A DNA stretch of 64,000 nucleotides from Oceanobacillus alkalisoli (GTDB lineage: Bacteria > Bacillota > Bacilli > Bacillales > Amphibacillaceae): assembly GCF_021556485.1 (NCBI RefSeq), contig NZ_JAKGBW010000003.1, positions 221,990-285,989 on the forward strand, read 5' to 3'. The notes beneath the pieces were generated by a model. It searched no databases, had not been told where the DNA came from, and saw only the letters and a list, made by a program, of their open reading frames with translations. Numbering within the stretch: position 1 is the first letter of the stretch; each line of letters opens with the position of its first letter. A program made the position numbers and the translations under genes. This document shows positions 27,314 to 35,846 of the stretch, one piece after another.

Positions 27314-28336
27314 TTATTTTTCTGGAATTGATTCTAAATACTCTAATGCGTCTTGAAAGGTGTCCACTGGTACAATTTCCATCTCTGTCCCGATTTCTTC
27401 TGCCTTTTCTTTAGCAACAACATAGTTAGAATCTTCTCTCCCATCCTCATTTGGAGCGAAGAAAATATCAATCCCTTCTCTATCAGCAGAAACAACCTTT
27501 TTGTCTATTCCGCCAATCCGATATACATTTCCTTCATAATCAATTTCTCCTGTACCGGCAACCTCATACCCTTTCGTAACGTCTTCCTCGGTTAATTGAT
27601 CATATATTTCTAAAGCAAACATTAAACCAGCACTCGGACCACCAATTTGGCCGCTGGAGAAGTTAACTTCCGGGTCAACGGTTACTTCCCGATCGGTTAC
27701 TAAACTAATTCCCATGCCTACCCGTGTATCATCATCGGGAAAATGATCCAATGTTATTTCTTCCGTTAACTGCTCTCCTTCTCTCTGGAAATTAACTGTA
27801 ATCCTGTCTCCCGCAGCTTTTTCTTCGACATAATTGATCAGGTCTGTTGATTCGGTAATCTCGACCCCATCAATCTGAGTAATCAAGTCTCCCATCTCCA
27901 GCTTTCCAATGGATGGCATATCTTCAACAACGCTAACGACATATACACCGGCATAATCAATCGTAATGTCCTGCTCCGCGGCCTCATAAGCCACTACAAG
28001 AGAAGCTTCTTGGGAACTTTCCATTACTTGAAGCTGGGCATGCATATAATCATCCGTCGTTATCCCTTCAGGTATTACTTCATGGAGAGGTTTAATCTCG
28101 TTATGTGGAAGAACTTTAGCTAGGAGGTAATGAAGTGGTGTAGCCTGCAGCCCGCTAACTGTCACTAAGTACATCTCCCCGTCACTCGTATATCCGTCAG
28201 CTACTTCTACAATTGGGTTTAAAGCTTCTGTATTCCCTGGTTTTTGAATATAGAATGGTAACTGATATGTAGCAAAAAAATATAAACCAATGAAGAAAAT
28301 TAAATAAATAAGTATTTTTTTCTTTGAGAACCTCAT
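27314..28336 (-). CDS. ylbL: Membrane-anchored PDZ-Lon serine protease YlbL
   Basis: Extracellular S16 (Lon-like) serine protease. The 340-residue protein has one N-terminal membrane helix (about 8-25), a PDZ domain (about 128-195, GVYVVSVVEDMPSIGKLEMGDLITQIDG), and a Lon proteolytic domain with the Ser-Lys dyad in GGPSAG (Ser235) and GGIDKK (Lys280). No ATPase domain is present, as expected for the family. B. subtilis YlbL removes the DNA-damage checkpoint protein YneA together with CtpA, which is a reasonable guess here. It converges on tmcAL; ylbK, its neighbour in B. subtilis, is absent. Confidence 0.94.
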   Translation of the reverse strand: MRFSKKKILIYLIFFIGLYFFATYQLPFYIQKPGNTEALNPIVEVADGYTSDGEMYLVTVSGLQATPLHYLLAKVLPHNEIKPLHEVIPEGITTDDYMHAQLQVMESSQEASLVVAYEAAEQDITIDYAGVYVVSVVEDMPSIGKLEMGDLITQIDGVEITESTDLINYVEEKAAGDRITVNFQREGEQLTEEITLDHFPDDDTRVGMGISLVTDREVTVDPEVNFSSGQIGGPSAGLMFALEIYDQLTEEDVTKGYEVAGTGEIDYEGNVYRIGGIDKKVVSADREGIDIFFAPNEDGREDSNYVVAKEKAEEIGTEMEIVPVDTFQDALEYLESIPEK

Positions 28337-28384
28337 CTTCCAGCCGACACCTTCCTTTCGACTAACTATATTCTTAAAGTTGCA

Positions 28385-28415
28385 GTCATATTCAAAGTCC
28401 TAAGCTGCGTATATT
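28385..28415 (+). promoter_or_regulatory. Possible sigma-E promoter of ylbJ
   Basis: GTCATATT (28385-28392) is an exact sigma-E -35. CGTATATT (28408-28415), 15 nt further, is a weaker -10 (5 of 8). B. subtilis ylbJ is a sigma-E gene, so the match makes sense, but the start would lie about 95 nt before the gene. Confidence 0.5.
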
Positions 28416-28516
28416 GATAGAGAATGTATAGCTTGTACGTAATACGAGCAATTATTCTAGTGTTTATATTTTACACCTTCTAAAATTAGTTGTACAGAAA
28501 ATAGGGGGCTTTCAAT

Positions 28517-29731
28517 TTGAATCCATTTCTGAAAACAATCGGATTAGCTGCAGTAACGATTTGTTTAACAATATTACTTATTTATTTCCCTGATGAAGCG
28601 CTGGCTGCTAGCTTACGTGGATTGAAAATGTGGGGGGAAGTAGTTTTCCCTTCTCTTCTGCCATTTTTTATTACGGCAGAATTATTACTGGCTTTTGGAG
28701 TCGTTAAATTTCTCGGCGTTTTATTTGAACCAATTATGCGCCCTCTCTTTAATGTACCAGGTGCTGGAAGTTTCGGTTGGATGATGGGAATGGCGAGTGG
28801 ATATCCAACTGGTGCAAAAATAGCAGCGAGACTGCGTGAAGAAAAACAATTAACACAAATTGAAGCGGAAAGACTCGTATCCTTTACAAACAATTCAAGC
28901 CCATTATTTATTTTCGGTGCGATCTCTGTCGGTCTATTTCATAATGCAGCACTTGGTTTATTGCTTGCGGCAGTTCACTATGGCAGTAATATGATTGTCG
29001 GGGTATTCATGCGTTTTTATAAGATTCGAGAAGAAAAATCAGTGGAATATCAAGCAAAAACAAAAAATGGATCTATCTTAATTCAAGCATTGAAACAAAT
29101 GCATGCGACACGCAGTAAAGATCCAAGGCCATTAGGTGAAATACTCGGAGACGCAGTCTTACAATCCATTAAAACCCTTGTCATGGTCGGTGGGTTTATT
29201 ATTTTATTTTCCGTTATCGTTCAACTGCTTCACCTTGTACATTTTACCGTGCTTTTCAGCAAACTGTTCGAAGGAATATTCTTCCTGCTTGGGATTCCTA
29301 TTTCGCTTGGTGTTCCCTTCTTCTCCGGGCTTTTTGAAATTACACTTGGAGCAACATTGATATCAGATATTTCAACGGATTCTTTACTTCCGAAAGTAAT
29401 TCTTGTCAGCTTCATTCTCGGTTTTAACGGTTTTTCTATACAAGCTCAGGTGGCAAGTATACTTGCTAAAACGGATATCCGCTTCTTCCCCTATTTTTTT
29501 GCCCGAGTTTTACACGGAATCATTGCAAGCATCTTGACTGTTATACTTTACAAGCCACTCTATTTGAATCACGGAATAACCGGCAGTGAACTACCTGTAG
29601 CAACACAGCCCACAGATTCCTTCTTTGCGAATGCATTCCAACAACTTACGAGTATTGGGCCATTCGTTACGATCATTTTCCTCTGGTTGGGGTTTCTATT
29701 GTTTTATAAAGCCAAAAAAACGGGGAGTTAG
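28517..29731 (+). CDS. ylbJ: Sporulation integral membrane protein YlbJ
   Basis: Polytopic membrane protein needed for spore formation in B. subtilis, made in the mother cell under sigma-E. The 404-residue protein has eight to ten membrane segments. It carries the YlbJ/nucleoside-recognition (Gate) features LRGLKMWGEVVFPSLLPFFI near the N-terminus and GMASGYPTGAKIAARLREE (about 91-109). GFNGFSIQAQVASILAKTDI lies in the second half. The start is a TTG with AGGGGG 8 nt upstream. It runs opposite to its neighbours ylbL and coaD. Confidence 0.92.
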   Translation: MNPFLKTIGLAAVTICLTILLIYFPDEALAASLRGLKMWGEVVFPSLLPFFITAELLLAFGVVKFLGVLFEPIMRPLFNVPGAGSFGWMMGMASGYPTGAKIAARLREEKQLTQIEAERLVSFTNNSSPLFIFGAISVGLFHNAALGLLLAAVHYGSNMIVGVFMRFYKIREEKSVEYQAKTKNGSILIQALKQMHATRSKDPRPLGEILGDAVLQSIKTLVMVGGFIILFSVIVQLLHLVHFTVLFSKLFEGIFFLLGIPISLGVPFFSGLFEITLGATLISDISTDSLLPKVILVSFILGFNGFSIQAQVASILAKTDIRFFPYFFARVLHGIIASILTVILYKPLYLNHGITGSELPVATQPTDSFFANAFQQLTSIGPFVTIIFLWLGFLLFYKAKKTGS

Positions 29732-29774
29732 CATCCTTATTTATAAAGAACGCCAGCTCCCAGTCACTTTACTA

Positions 29775-30260
29775 TTATGCAAAGTTAAACTTCTTTTTTA
29801 ATGACTCTTCGACAATTTCCGGTACGAGTCCTGTAATATCACCATTATACTGAGCAACTTCTTTTATCATGCTCGAGCTTAGAAAGGAAAATTGATTATT
29901 CGTCATTATAAAGAACGTTTCAATATCTTTATTTAATTTTCGGTTCATTGAGGTGATTTGCATTTCATATTCAAAATCACTTATCGCACGCAGTCCACGA
30001 ATGACCGCATCTGCTTTTTTTTCAGTTGCATAGTGCATCAGCAAAAAATCGGAAGAATCCACGCTTACATTCGGCAAATGCTTTGTCGATTCTTTAATTA
30101 AATTCACTCGCTCCTCCACCGAGAATAACGGGGATTTTGCTTGATTATTAAAAACCGTCACAAGAATTTCATCAAATATTTTTGCCCCTCGCTCAACAAT
30201 ATCTAAATGTCCATTCGTAAATGGATCAAAACTGCCAGGAACAATAGCTAGCTTTGACAT
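29775..30260 (-). CDS. coaD: Phosphopantetheine adenylyltransferase CoaD
   Basis: Fourth step of coenzyme A synthesis: adenylates 4'-phosphopantetheine. The 161-residue protein has the nucleotidyltransferase motif [18 protein letters not shown] (about 8-25, with the TxGH signature), [16 protein letters not shown] (about 86-101) and the C-terminal [11 protein letters not shown]-like [22 protein letters not shown] precedes the ATG. It follows rsmD by 14 nt, the standard rsmD-coaD pair. Confidence 0.98.
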   Translation of the reverse strand: MSKLAIVPGSFDPFTNGHLDIVERGAKIFDEILVTVFNNQAKSPLFSVEERVNLIKESTKHLPNVSVDSSDFLLMHYATEKKADAVIRGLRAISDFEYEMQITSMNRKLNKDIETFFIMTNNQFSFLSSSMIKEVAQYNGDITGLVPEIVEESLKKKFNFA

Positions 30261-30274
30261 GATCTAACTCCTTC

Positions 30275-30829
30275 CTAATTTAAACGGTAAATGGTTACTG
30301 CAATTGTACTGCTGTAGACTTCCTGTTTTTGTATCGTCAAATTTACTGTGTCTTCTGGCAGTTCATCTTGTGGATCGTGCTCACAGTAGATCAAACCGCT
30401 TTGTTTGATAAGTTCATGTTCCGTAATTTCCTGAATAAGGGATGATAAATTCACTTTTCCGTACGGCGGGTCAAGCAAAATTAAGTCAAAGACAAGCCCC
30501 CTTTTTGCTGCTGCCTTTAAAGCGCGGAAAGCATCAGCCCGGAAGACTTCTGCTTGATCTGTCATTTTTACGGATTTTAAATTTTCTTTGATCGTATGTA
30601 TTGCTTTCCCTTGCTTATCTACAAATATAGCTCGATCCATCCCGCGGCTAAGTGCTTCGATTCCGAGGGAGCCGCTGCCAGCAAATAAGTCCAATACAAG
30701 CCCCCCGTCAAAATACGGGCCGATGGATTGGAAGATTGCTTCTTTGATTTTATCCGTTGTTGGTCTAGTTTCACTACCTGGAACAGCTTTTAATCCCTGC
30801 CCCTTTCGCTTTCCAGCTATCACTCTCAT
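30275..30829 (-). CDS. rsmD: 16S rRNA (guanine-966-N2)-methyltransferase RsmD
   Basis: Methylates G966 in 16S rRNA during small-subunit assembly. From the supported start it has 184 residues, the usual length. It shows the N-terminal MRVIAGKRKGQGL, TRPTTDKIKEAIF, the SAM motif VLDLFAGSGSLGIEALSRG (about 45-63), and the catalytic LLDPPYGK (about 123-130). The start is ATG 30829 with GGGGTG 6 nt upstream; the longest frame adds ten residues. A family A repeat lies upstream. Confidence 0.95.
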   Translation of the reverse strand: MRVIAGKRKGQGLKAVPGSETRPTTDKIKEAIFQSIGPYFDGGLVLDLFAGSGSLGIEALSRGMDRAIFVDKQGKAIHTIKENLKSVKMTDQAEVFRADAFRALKAAAKRGLVFDLILLDPPYGKVNLSSLIQEITEHELIKQSGLIYCEHDPQDELPEDTVNLTIQKQEVYSSTIAVTIYRLN

Positions 30830-31014
30830 AGCGGTCACCCCAATTCGACGATTCGACATTATCCTACCACAAAACCAAAAATAATTAAACTTATCTTTAC
30901 TAATAGTTTACAATTAGCATGTTTGTTTCCTCCAGGTATAACATAACTTCTATCTAGGGTTTGCCGTTCTTTGAGCCTGTATCCGGTCAAAAAAATTCAA
31001 AAGAAACCGACACG

Positions 31015-31475
31015 ATTACTTTCATTAGCGTTAAGTGTGCCAAACTCGGAAACTTTCTACCGGGGGTCCGCAGTCCAGACACCTCTCGCTTTCCACGGGC
31101 GATTGGTGAGCCTCCTCGCAGGCAAGCCTGCTGCGGGGTCTCACCAAGCCTATCCCCCTTGTAGGAGTCTCGAGGTGTCTGACTGCTACCAGGAAAGGTC
31201 AAATTTAGATCACTGTTTATTATTCCAAAGATATAATTTTGATCGTGATATAGCACTGGAATATATGCGATTAATAATAATCATTCCTACCAGTTCAGTT
31301 GCCCGGTGGACGGTGACTCCTCCGGGAACAGCACGAGCCTGGAGACCCCGCAGGGCAGAAGCCCGAGGAGGCTCCAGCCGTGCCCGCGGAAAGCACCCGT
31401 CCACTGGGAAACTGAACGACAATCAGAGAGCGAACCATGAGAACGCGCAAAATACTTACGCTGAATGAAAGTGAT
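31015..31475. repeat. Family A repeat, copy A3
   Basis: This 461-bp element has inverted ends ATTACTTTCATTAGCGTTAA (diverged by small indels) and TACTTACGCTGAATGAAAGT. Hairpin 1 is framed by GCAGTCCAGACACCTC (31070) and GAGGTGTCTGACTGC (31172). Hairpin 2 is framed by GTTCAGTTGCCCGGTGGACG and its near-complement (two mismatches) around 31398-31420. It lies between rsmD and ylbG. Open frames inside are hairpin artefacts. The flanking 30830-31014 and 31476-31680 hold nothing I can identify. Confidence 0.85.
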
Positions 31476-31680
31476 TGGCAGCTGATTGTTCCTGATAGCC
31501 GAGCTGGATAGAAAGATTGTTTTTTTCATATTGTATAATTTTTATTTGTTTGTGCATACTAGCATAATGATTCAACTAAACATTTGGTTGGTTGATTCAA
31601 ACAGAGTATACTTATTCTTCCCCGTAGGTTTTACTCTGGTTTCTCCTCTCCCTTTGTCTTTTTGTTTTCGTCATGGAAAC

Positions 31681-31718
31681 AAAAAGAGCCTGCAGATACT
31701 TGTTCTGCAGGTTTTTTT
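31681..31718 (-). terminator. Terminator of ylbG
   Basis: CCTGCAG (31689-31695) and CTGCAGG (31705-31711) form a 7-bp stem with an A-run and a T-run on either side, so it could work in both directions. It is 12 nt beyond the ylbG stop. Confidence 0.65.
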
Positions 31719-31729
31719 CTTGCTCTGGG

Positions 31730-32005
31730 TTATATCCCCATTTTATAATCATAATTTTTCGCTTCATCAAACTTCGTATTCTCGTAGTCTGTGCGGACAA
31801 AAGGTTTGTACGACCTCTCCACTTTAGATACGAAGGAATGACGGAGCAGCTTTTTCTCGACCATTTCGATATCCTCTTGATTAACATAAACTACTGCATA
31901 TTTATGCTTCTTGGAGGCATGGATGAGATTACCATATCGTTTAATATGTTTCAGGTTTTTCATATGCTGGAACCATACGATCAACCCTTGTCGCTTTGTG
32001 ATCAA
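31730..32005 (-). CDS. ylbG: DUF2129 family protein YlbG
   Basis: Small cytosolic protein of unknown function, conserved beside ylbF in Bacillaceae. From a TTG start (32005, AGGTG 6 nt upstream) it has 91 residues. The family pattern is KRQGLIVWFQHMKNLKHIKRYGN, then KKHKYAVVYVNQEDIEMVEKKL, FVSKVERSYKPFVRTDYEN and AKNYDYK. The longest frame adds three residues from a GTG. It is separated from ylbF by a family E repeat. Confidence 0.9.
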   Translation of the reverse strand: MITKRQGLIVWFQHMKNLKHIKRYGNLIHASKKHKYAVVYVNQEDIEMVEKKLLRHSFVSKVERSYKPFVRTDYENTKFDEAKNYDYKMGI

Positions 32006-32055
32006 GATTTTCACCTACCTCATAATAAAAAGAAAGACCACATTTATCATGCATA

Positions 32056-32208
32056 AACGTTCTCTAATACCCCCACCTCTACTCATGAGGGAAGCCTACA
32101 ATGTGAAGATGGGGGATATACAGTCCGTAAATCCCTGATTCTGTTCAACTAACACTCAGTGGGAATAGAAAGAAACTTCCATTTAGTGAAGTTTCGCTTT
32201 ATGATTAA
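32056..32208. repeat. Family E repeat, copy E2
   Basis: This 153-bp element runs from AACGTTCTCTAATACCCCCA to GAAGTTTCGCTTTATGATTA. It shares the stretch ACAGTCCGTAAATCCCTGAT and TCTGTTCAA with E1. Its right end overlaps the ylbF stop codon. It sits between ylbF and ylbG on their common mRNA. Confidence 0.75.
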
Positions 32209-32648
32209 GACGCACAGCCACAAGCGCTGCCACCACTACCGCAGGAACTACAGCCACTATCAGTTAGAAGTGCCCCATCTTTCGGTACTTTTATTTGATT
32301 GCTGACGCTAAATGCGATCACTTCACTAATCTCATCTAATAAACTTTGCAGATTTCGTTCCGCAACCTTAAAAACAGCAACACTTTCATGCATATCCATC
32401 GCCCGTTTTGTTGAGCGAACTTTTTTCATGATCTCTTGATAATCAGGGTGATAACGCCCAAATCGCTGAATATCATCATAATGTTCTTTTATATCGTTAA
32501 AAGCTTTTATTAGCTTTTGCGCTTCTTCATCTTGCTCTAATGATGCTTTTTTCTCCAGGTAATCTTTCATAACATCAGAGTCAAAAACTACTTTTCCAAG
32601 CTCTTCAGCATCATCTAAAATCGTTACATATTCCATTGTTGCAATCAT
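32205..32648 (-). CDS. ylbF: YlbF, subunit of the RNase Y-associated Y-complex
   Basis: Part of the YlbF-YmcA-YaaT complex that guides RNase Y and affects competence, biofilm and sporulation. The 147-residue protein is a helical YlbF/YmcA-family domain (EEAQKLIKAFNDIKEHYDDIQRFGRYHPDYQEIMKKV, about 40-76). Its cysteine-rich tail, CSSCGSGGSACGCAS, is characteristic of YlbF and can help ligate an iron-sulfur cluster in the complex. GGAGGTG precedes the ATG. Its stop codon lies inside the edge of repeat E2. Confidence 0.93.
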   Translation of the reverse strand: MIATMEYVTILDDAEELGKVVFDSDVMKDYLEKKASLEQDEEAQKLIKAFNDIKEHYDDIQRFGRYHPDYQEIMKKVRSTKRAMDMHESVAVFKVAERNLQSLLDEISEVIAFSVSNQIKVPKDGALLTDSGCSSCGSGGSACGCAS

Positions 32649-32705
32649 TTTTACACCTCCACCCTGATTCTAACACTTAATTGCATTTATGAAAATAAAA
32701 CGACA

Positions 32706-32942
32706 CTAATCTTTTAAAATGTTTGCAACATTAATCAGCATGGAAGCCATTTGCATTTGATCATTTACACGATTCAAACGGCCGGAGAACGTTTGACCAT
32801 AGAATACTTTTGCTTCCTTCTCAAGCTCTGGAAGTCTTTTCGCTCCGTCCCTAAGTAAATACCGGTACCACCTTGGCTCCCGCCTCATAAATTCAAGCAA
32901 TTTTGGCTGCTCACGTAAATAATGGTAAACTGCCTGTTCCAT
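32706..32942 (-). CDS. ylbE: YlbE-like protein
   Basis: Conserved 78-residue protein of unknown function, restricted to Bacillaceae. It opens MEQAVYHYLREQPKLLEFMRREPRWYRYL, the YlbE pattern, and is mainly helical with no membrane segment. AGGAGG precedes the ATG. It begins 10 nt after ylbD, so the two are probably one transcript, and lies upstream of ylbF. Confidence 0.88.
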   Translation of the reverse strand: MEQAVYHYLREQPKLLEFMRREPRWYRYLLRDGAKRLPELEKEAKVFYGQTFSGRLNRVNDQMQMASMLINVANILKD

Positions 32943-32952
32943 TCACTTCCTC

Positions 32953-33363
32953 CTAATCCCTAAACCAATCGAAAGGCTGCCCAGTTCTGTTTCCTTTAGT
33001 TTCCGGCTTTTGATACAAATTTACAATCTCTTGTACTGTCGCAATCGTTTTACTTAATTGCTGCACTTGTTCTTGAAGTTTATTCACATCCACTGTTTCT
33101 GTATATTTTAAAATTTGTTTTACAAAGTCAGGTTTTAAGTCCAGTTTAGAAAATGTTTCGTTTTTCTTTTCATCACTTTCAGCTGTTTCCCTTTTTTCTT
33201 CTTTATACTGTTCCCAGTGGATATCATCTTCACCGAGCAGGATCCACTGTTCATAGATCTCCTGCCAGCTCTTCCCATCTTTCCGAATCTTACGGATCAA
33301 TTTCGGATGACGATTTATAAACGTTTTGAACCGATTCAGTTCTGGATTGGAATGCTCTTCCAT
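32953..33363 (-). CDS. ylbD: YlbD-like (putative spore coat) protein
   Basis: Conserved Bacillaceae protein; B. subtilis YlbD is listed as a putative coat protein. About 136 residues, charged, with LNRFKTFINRHPKLIRKIRKDGKSWQEIYEQWILLGEDD near the N-terminus, an acidic/lysine-rich middle and a predicted coiled coil (about 90-118, VNKLQEQVQQLSKTIATVQEIV). The start is set at ATG 33363 with GAGGTG 6 nt upstream; a GTG three codons earlier overlaps that site. Confidence 0.86.
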   Translation of the reverse strand: MEEHSNPELNRFKTFINRHPKLIRKIRKDGKSWQEIYEQWILLGEDDIHWEQYKEEKRETAESDEKKNETFSKLDLKPDFVKQILKYTETVDVNKLQEQVQQLSKTIATVQEIVNLYQKPETKGNRTGQPFDWFRD

Positions 33364-33475
33364 ATTACTCACCTCATTTGCAATTAGATGTCAGCTTATT
33401 ACTAAAATATGCAAATGGGTATGAACTGTTCAAACGATTATAAAGCTCACGAACCGCTATAATTTATAGCAACAA

Positions 33476-34045
33476 ATCACTCTCCTTCAGCCTAAGTGTC
33501 CGAAACTCACTTCTGGAGGTCCGCAGTCCAGACACCTCTCGCTTTCCGCGGGCGGCTGGTGAGCCTCCTCGGGCTACCGCCCTGTGGGGTCTCACCAAGC
33601 CTATCCTCCCGCAGGAGTATCGAGGTGTCTGGACTGCTACGAGGAAAGGTCAAATTTGAATCACTGTTTAATATTCCAGGAGTATAATCTTTATCGTGAC
33701 GGAATAATTTCTATTTAGATTAATGAATTTCATAATAAGGATTTACCGCTTCTACGCCACAACATGTAGTTGCGTAGAAGCTTTCTTAACTACATGCTGT
33801 GGCGAAGAAGCCGCTTTTGGTAATTATGAAATTCATTCAGATAAATCATTAATACCAGTTCAGTTGCCTGGCGGACAGTGACTCCTGTGGGAATAGCACG
33901 TGTCCGAAGACCCCGCAGGAAGCGTACTTCTTCCGAGGAGGCTGAGGCCGTGCCCACGGAAAGCATCTGTCCGCCAGGCAACTGAACGGCGATTAGAACT
34001 CCAAAAATAGTGAACTGCAAAACACTTACGCTGAATGAGGGTGAT
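33476..34045. repeat. Family A repeat, copy A4 (carries a nested family C element)
   Basis: This 570-bp block has ends ATCACTCTCCTTCAGCCTAA and ACTTACGCTGAATGAGGGTG. Hairpin 1 arms are exact complements (GCAGTCCAGACACCTC at 33523 and GAGGTGTCTGGACTGC at 33622). Hairpin 2 arms are exact over 21 bp (beginning GTTCAGTTGCCTGGCGGACA, then CTGTCCGCCAGGCAACTGAA). The spacer between the hairpins is split at GAT by the 119-bp family C copy. Without that insertion the element is about 448 bp, close to A3. It lies between ylbD and ylbC. Confidence 0.9.
33721..33839. repeat. Family C palindromic element, copy C1 (inserted in A4)
   Basis: A 119-bp element beginning TAATGAATTTCATAAT and ending ATTATGAAATTCATTCA, flanked by GAT direct repeats (33718-33720 and 33840-33842). 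Outer arms pair over 15 bp. Inner arms (CGCCACAACATGTAGTT and AACTACATGCTGTGGCG) pair with one mismatch. No open frame. The length equals that of C2, so both look like intact units of a very small mobile element. Confidence 0.88.
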
Positions 34046-34053
34046 TAGCTGTG

Positions 34054-35115
34054 TTATATGGGATTTGCTAGAAAGTTCTGTGTATAGTAGAAGCGGTAGA
34101 CTCCTACTCCTAAATGAGTATATTCTTCCTGAAGCAGTGCTTCTCGGTGTCCGTCACTATTAAGCCAACCTTCAACAGCTGCCGGGGCATCTGGATACTG
34201 TGCTGCAATGTTTTCCCCAGCAGATATATAAAATAATCCCGTGATAGCTAGTCGCTCCTTTAAGCCATCTCCATTCAGACTATAATGGGAAAAGTAATTA
34301 TTATCATTCATATCTTTACTATGCTGATATGCAACATCACTCACATCTTCTTCCCACTCTAAGGCTGATTTGTCAAAGCGATTCCTAAGTACATTACTAA
34401 TATTAAAAATCTGCTGCTCCATCCCTCTCTCCACTTGACTCCATTCATTCTCTGTAAGCTCTGGTTTGTCTGGAAGTGGTCCACGATAGACTACTTCATA
34501 TGGTTGATGTCGTAATAAGATATCTGCATCCATGAGACGAACGGATGACAGTTCATTCGTAAATGTATCAAAATAAAATTGCAGGAATAAATCATCCGAA
34601 ACTTTCACTAACGGGCGTTGAATCATATCTTCTTCTGTCATTCGAAATGTATAAGTTGCATATCCATCGGTATAGCTCACTTCTTTTTCAAAAGGAAATT
34701 CTTCCCTGATTGATTCGTAGGTTGTACCGATTTGAATTGGTTCTAATGATAAGCCCTCTCCAACAGCATAAATAGTTTGCACGGCGCCATCTTCGATTCC
34801 AAATTGGATATAATAATCTTTTTCATTCGTGTAAACCCACCATATATAGTCGTAAGCGCTCAAATCCTTACGTACAGGCTCACCCATCTCACTTGCAAGT
34901 TCTTCTGCCGTCTTTCCTATCCATTGATATAAATCGCTCCGTAGCACCTGCTTGCTAGCTGTATGGACAGGCGTTGATTTTGTTTGCAGCATAAGGTTCT
35001 TTTCAACTACTACCGAATCTACCTTCTCTTGTTCCTTCCATTCACTTTGTTCTACCCAATAAAATGCAGTGATAATAATAATTGTAAGTAGTACTAAACT
35101 TCGTAATATACGCAT
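34054..35115 (-). CDS. ylbC: CAP-domain protein YlbC
   Basis: Membrane-anchored extracytoplasmic protein of unknown function. The 353-residue protein has an N-terminal membrane helix (about 3-21, LVLLTIIIITAFYWV) and a CAP-associated domain (about 65-205, beginning LYQWIGKTAEELASEMGEP). The C-terminal CAP/SCP domain (about 235-350) has ALEWEEDVSDVAYQHSKDM, NYFSHYSLNGDGLKERL, AGENIAAQYPDAPAAVEGWLNSDGHREALL and GVGVYRFYYTQNF. The gene ends only 9 bp before repeat A4, but its C-terminus looks complete. Confidence 0.92.
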   Translation of the reverse strand: MRILRSLVLLTIIIITAFYWVEQSEWKEQEKVDSVVVEKNLMLQTKSTPVHTASKQVLRSDLYQWIGKTAEELASEMGEPVRKDLSAYDYIWWVYTNEKDYYIQFGIEDGAVQTIYAVGEGLSLEPIQIGTTYESIREEFPFEKEVSYTDGYATYTFRMTEEDMIQRPLVKVSDDLFLQFYFDTFTNELSSVRLMDADILLRHQPYEVVYRGPLPDKPELTENEWSQVERGMEQQIFNISNVLRNRFDKSALEWEEDVSDVAYQHSKDMNDNNYFSHYSLNGDGLKERLAITGLFYISAGENIAAQYPDAPAAVEGWLNSDGHREALLQEEYTHLGVGVYRFYYTQNFLANPI

Positions 35116-35229
35116 CGATACAGCCCCTCTATTATGATATATTACATTCTATGAAGAATTAGTATGATACATTCAGTGTTTTCCCTATTATTTTTAATAT
35201 TAATCCTTTTTAGCCGAGTAGGTTTTTCG

Positions 35230-35258
35230 TTGCAAATTATTTCTATTCATACTATGAT
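35230..35258 (+). promoter_or_regulatory. Sigma-A promoter of ylbA
   Basis: TTGCAA (35230-35235), a 17-nt spacer and TATGAT (35253-35258) lie 35 nt before the ATG and close to a GGGGTG ribosome site. Confidence 0.65.
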
Positions 35259-35292
35259 TAAAGAACGAGGATAATGATTAGGGGTGAATAAA

Positions 35293-35670
35293 ATGAGAAT
35301 TGAAAACACTGGAATTGATGATTTAGTAATTGATTTGAAACCGCTTGATAAGATTACTGGTCAACATGCATTTATTCGTGCTGGACAGTGGGACTATGAA
35401 CGCGTAACATATGATTACAAGATTGGTTCCAATGAAAAAAATATTACATATTATATCCGTGTTCAGGGCTATGCAACAAGTGGAGATGTAGATCGCAGAG
35501 ATGCAGTAATCAAACTGTTAACTCCATTACTAGGTAAGCATTATTATCCGCATGGAATCGAGTATGGTGAAGAAGAGAACTTCCCAGAGTCACTCGTAGA
35601 ACGTGCGCAGACATTACTCACAAGCCTAGCAAATGAATTAAAACCACTTGCTCAAGAAAATGATAATTAA
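35293..35670 (+). CDS. ylbA: YugN-like family protein YlbA
   Basis: Small cytosolic protein of unknown function. About 125 residues with the YugN-like pattern HAFIRAGQWDYERVTYDYKI and YYIRVQGYATSGDVDRRDAVIKLLTPLLGKHYYPHGIEYGE. The position between ylbC and ctaG matches ylbA of B. subtilis, and I recall YlbA having this HYYPHG segment, hence the symbol. The start is ATG 35293 with GGGGTG 6 nt upstream; a GTG three codons earlier is part of that site. It is monocistronic, with its own promoter and terminator. Confidence 0.82.
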   Translation: MRIENTGIDDLVIDLKPLDKITGQHAFIRAGQWDYERVTYDYKIGSNEKNITYYIRVQGYATSGDVDRRDAVIKLLTPLLGKHYYPHGIEYGEEENFPESLVERAQTLLTSLANELKPLAQENDN

Positions 35671-35712
35671 AAAAACAGGTCAGCTATCAAAAATAGTTGA
35701 CCTGTTTTTTTA
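35670..35712 (+). terminator. Terminator of ylbA
   Basis: AAAAAACAGGTCA and TGACCTGTTTTTTT form a long stem with a 7-T run, directly at the ylbA stop. Family C copy C2 begins 10 bp further on. Confidence 0.92.
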
Positions 35713-35721
35713 AAATCGCAT

Positions 35722-35840
35722 TAATGAATTTCATAATACGTATTTAATGCTTCACCATCACCATATGTAGTTGAGTTGGTTCGTCCCCAACTACATATGG
35801 TGATGAAAAAGCCGACTTTGGTAATGATGAAATTCATTCA
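35722..35840. repeat. Family C palindromic element, copy C2
   Basis: A 119-bp element with the same ends as C1 (TAATGAATTTCATAAT ... GATGAAATTCATTCA), flanked by CAT direct repeats (35719-35721 and 35841-35843). The inner arms CATCACCATATGTAGTTG and CAACTACATATGGTGATG pair perfectly over 18 bp although several bases differ from C1. It lies between convergent ylbA and ctaG and ends 6 bp before the ctaG stop. Confidence 0.88.
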
Positions 35841-35846
35841 CATGAT

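Noticed and set aside
30971-31529. Several overlapping open frames on both strands in and around repeat A3.
   Set aside because: They arise from palindromic DNA; overlapping frames on both strands and lack of conservation between copies argue against coding.
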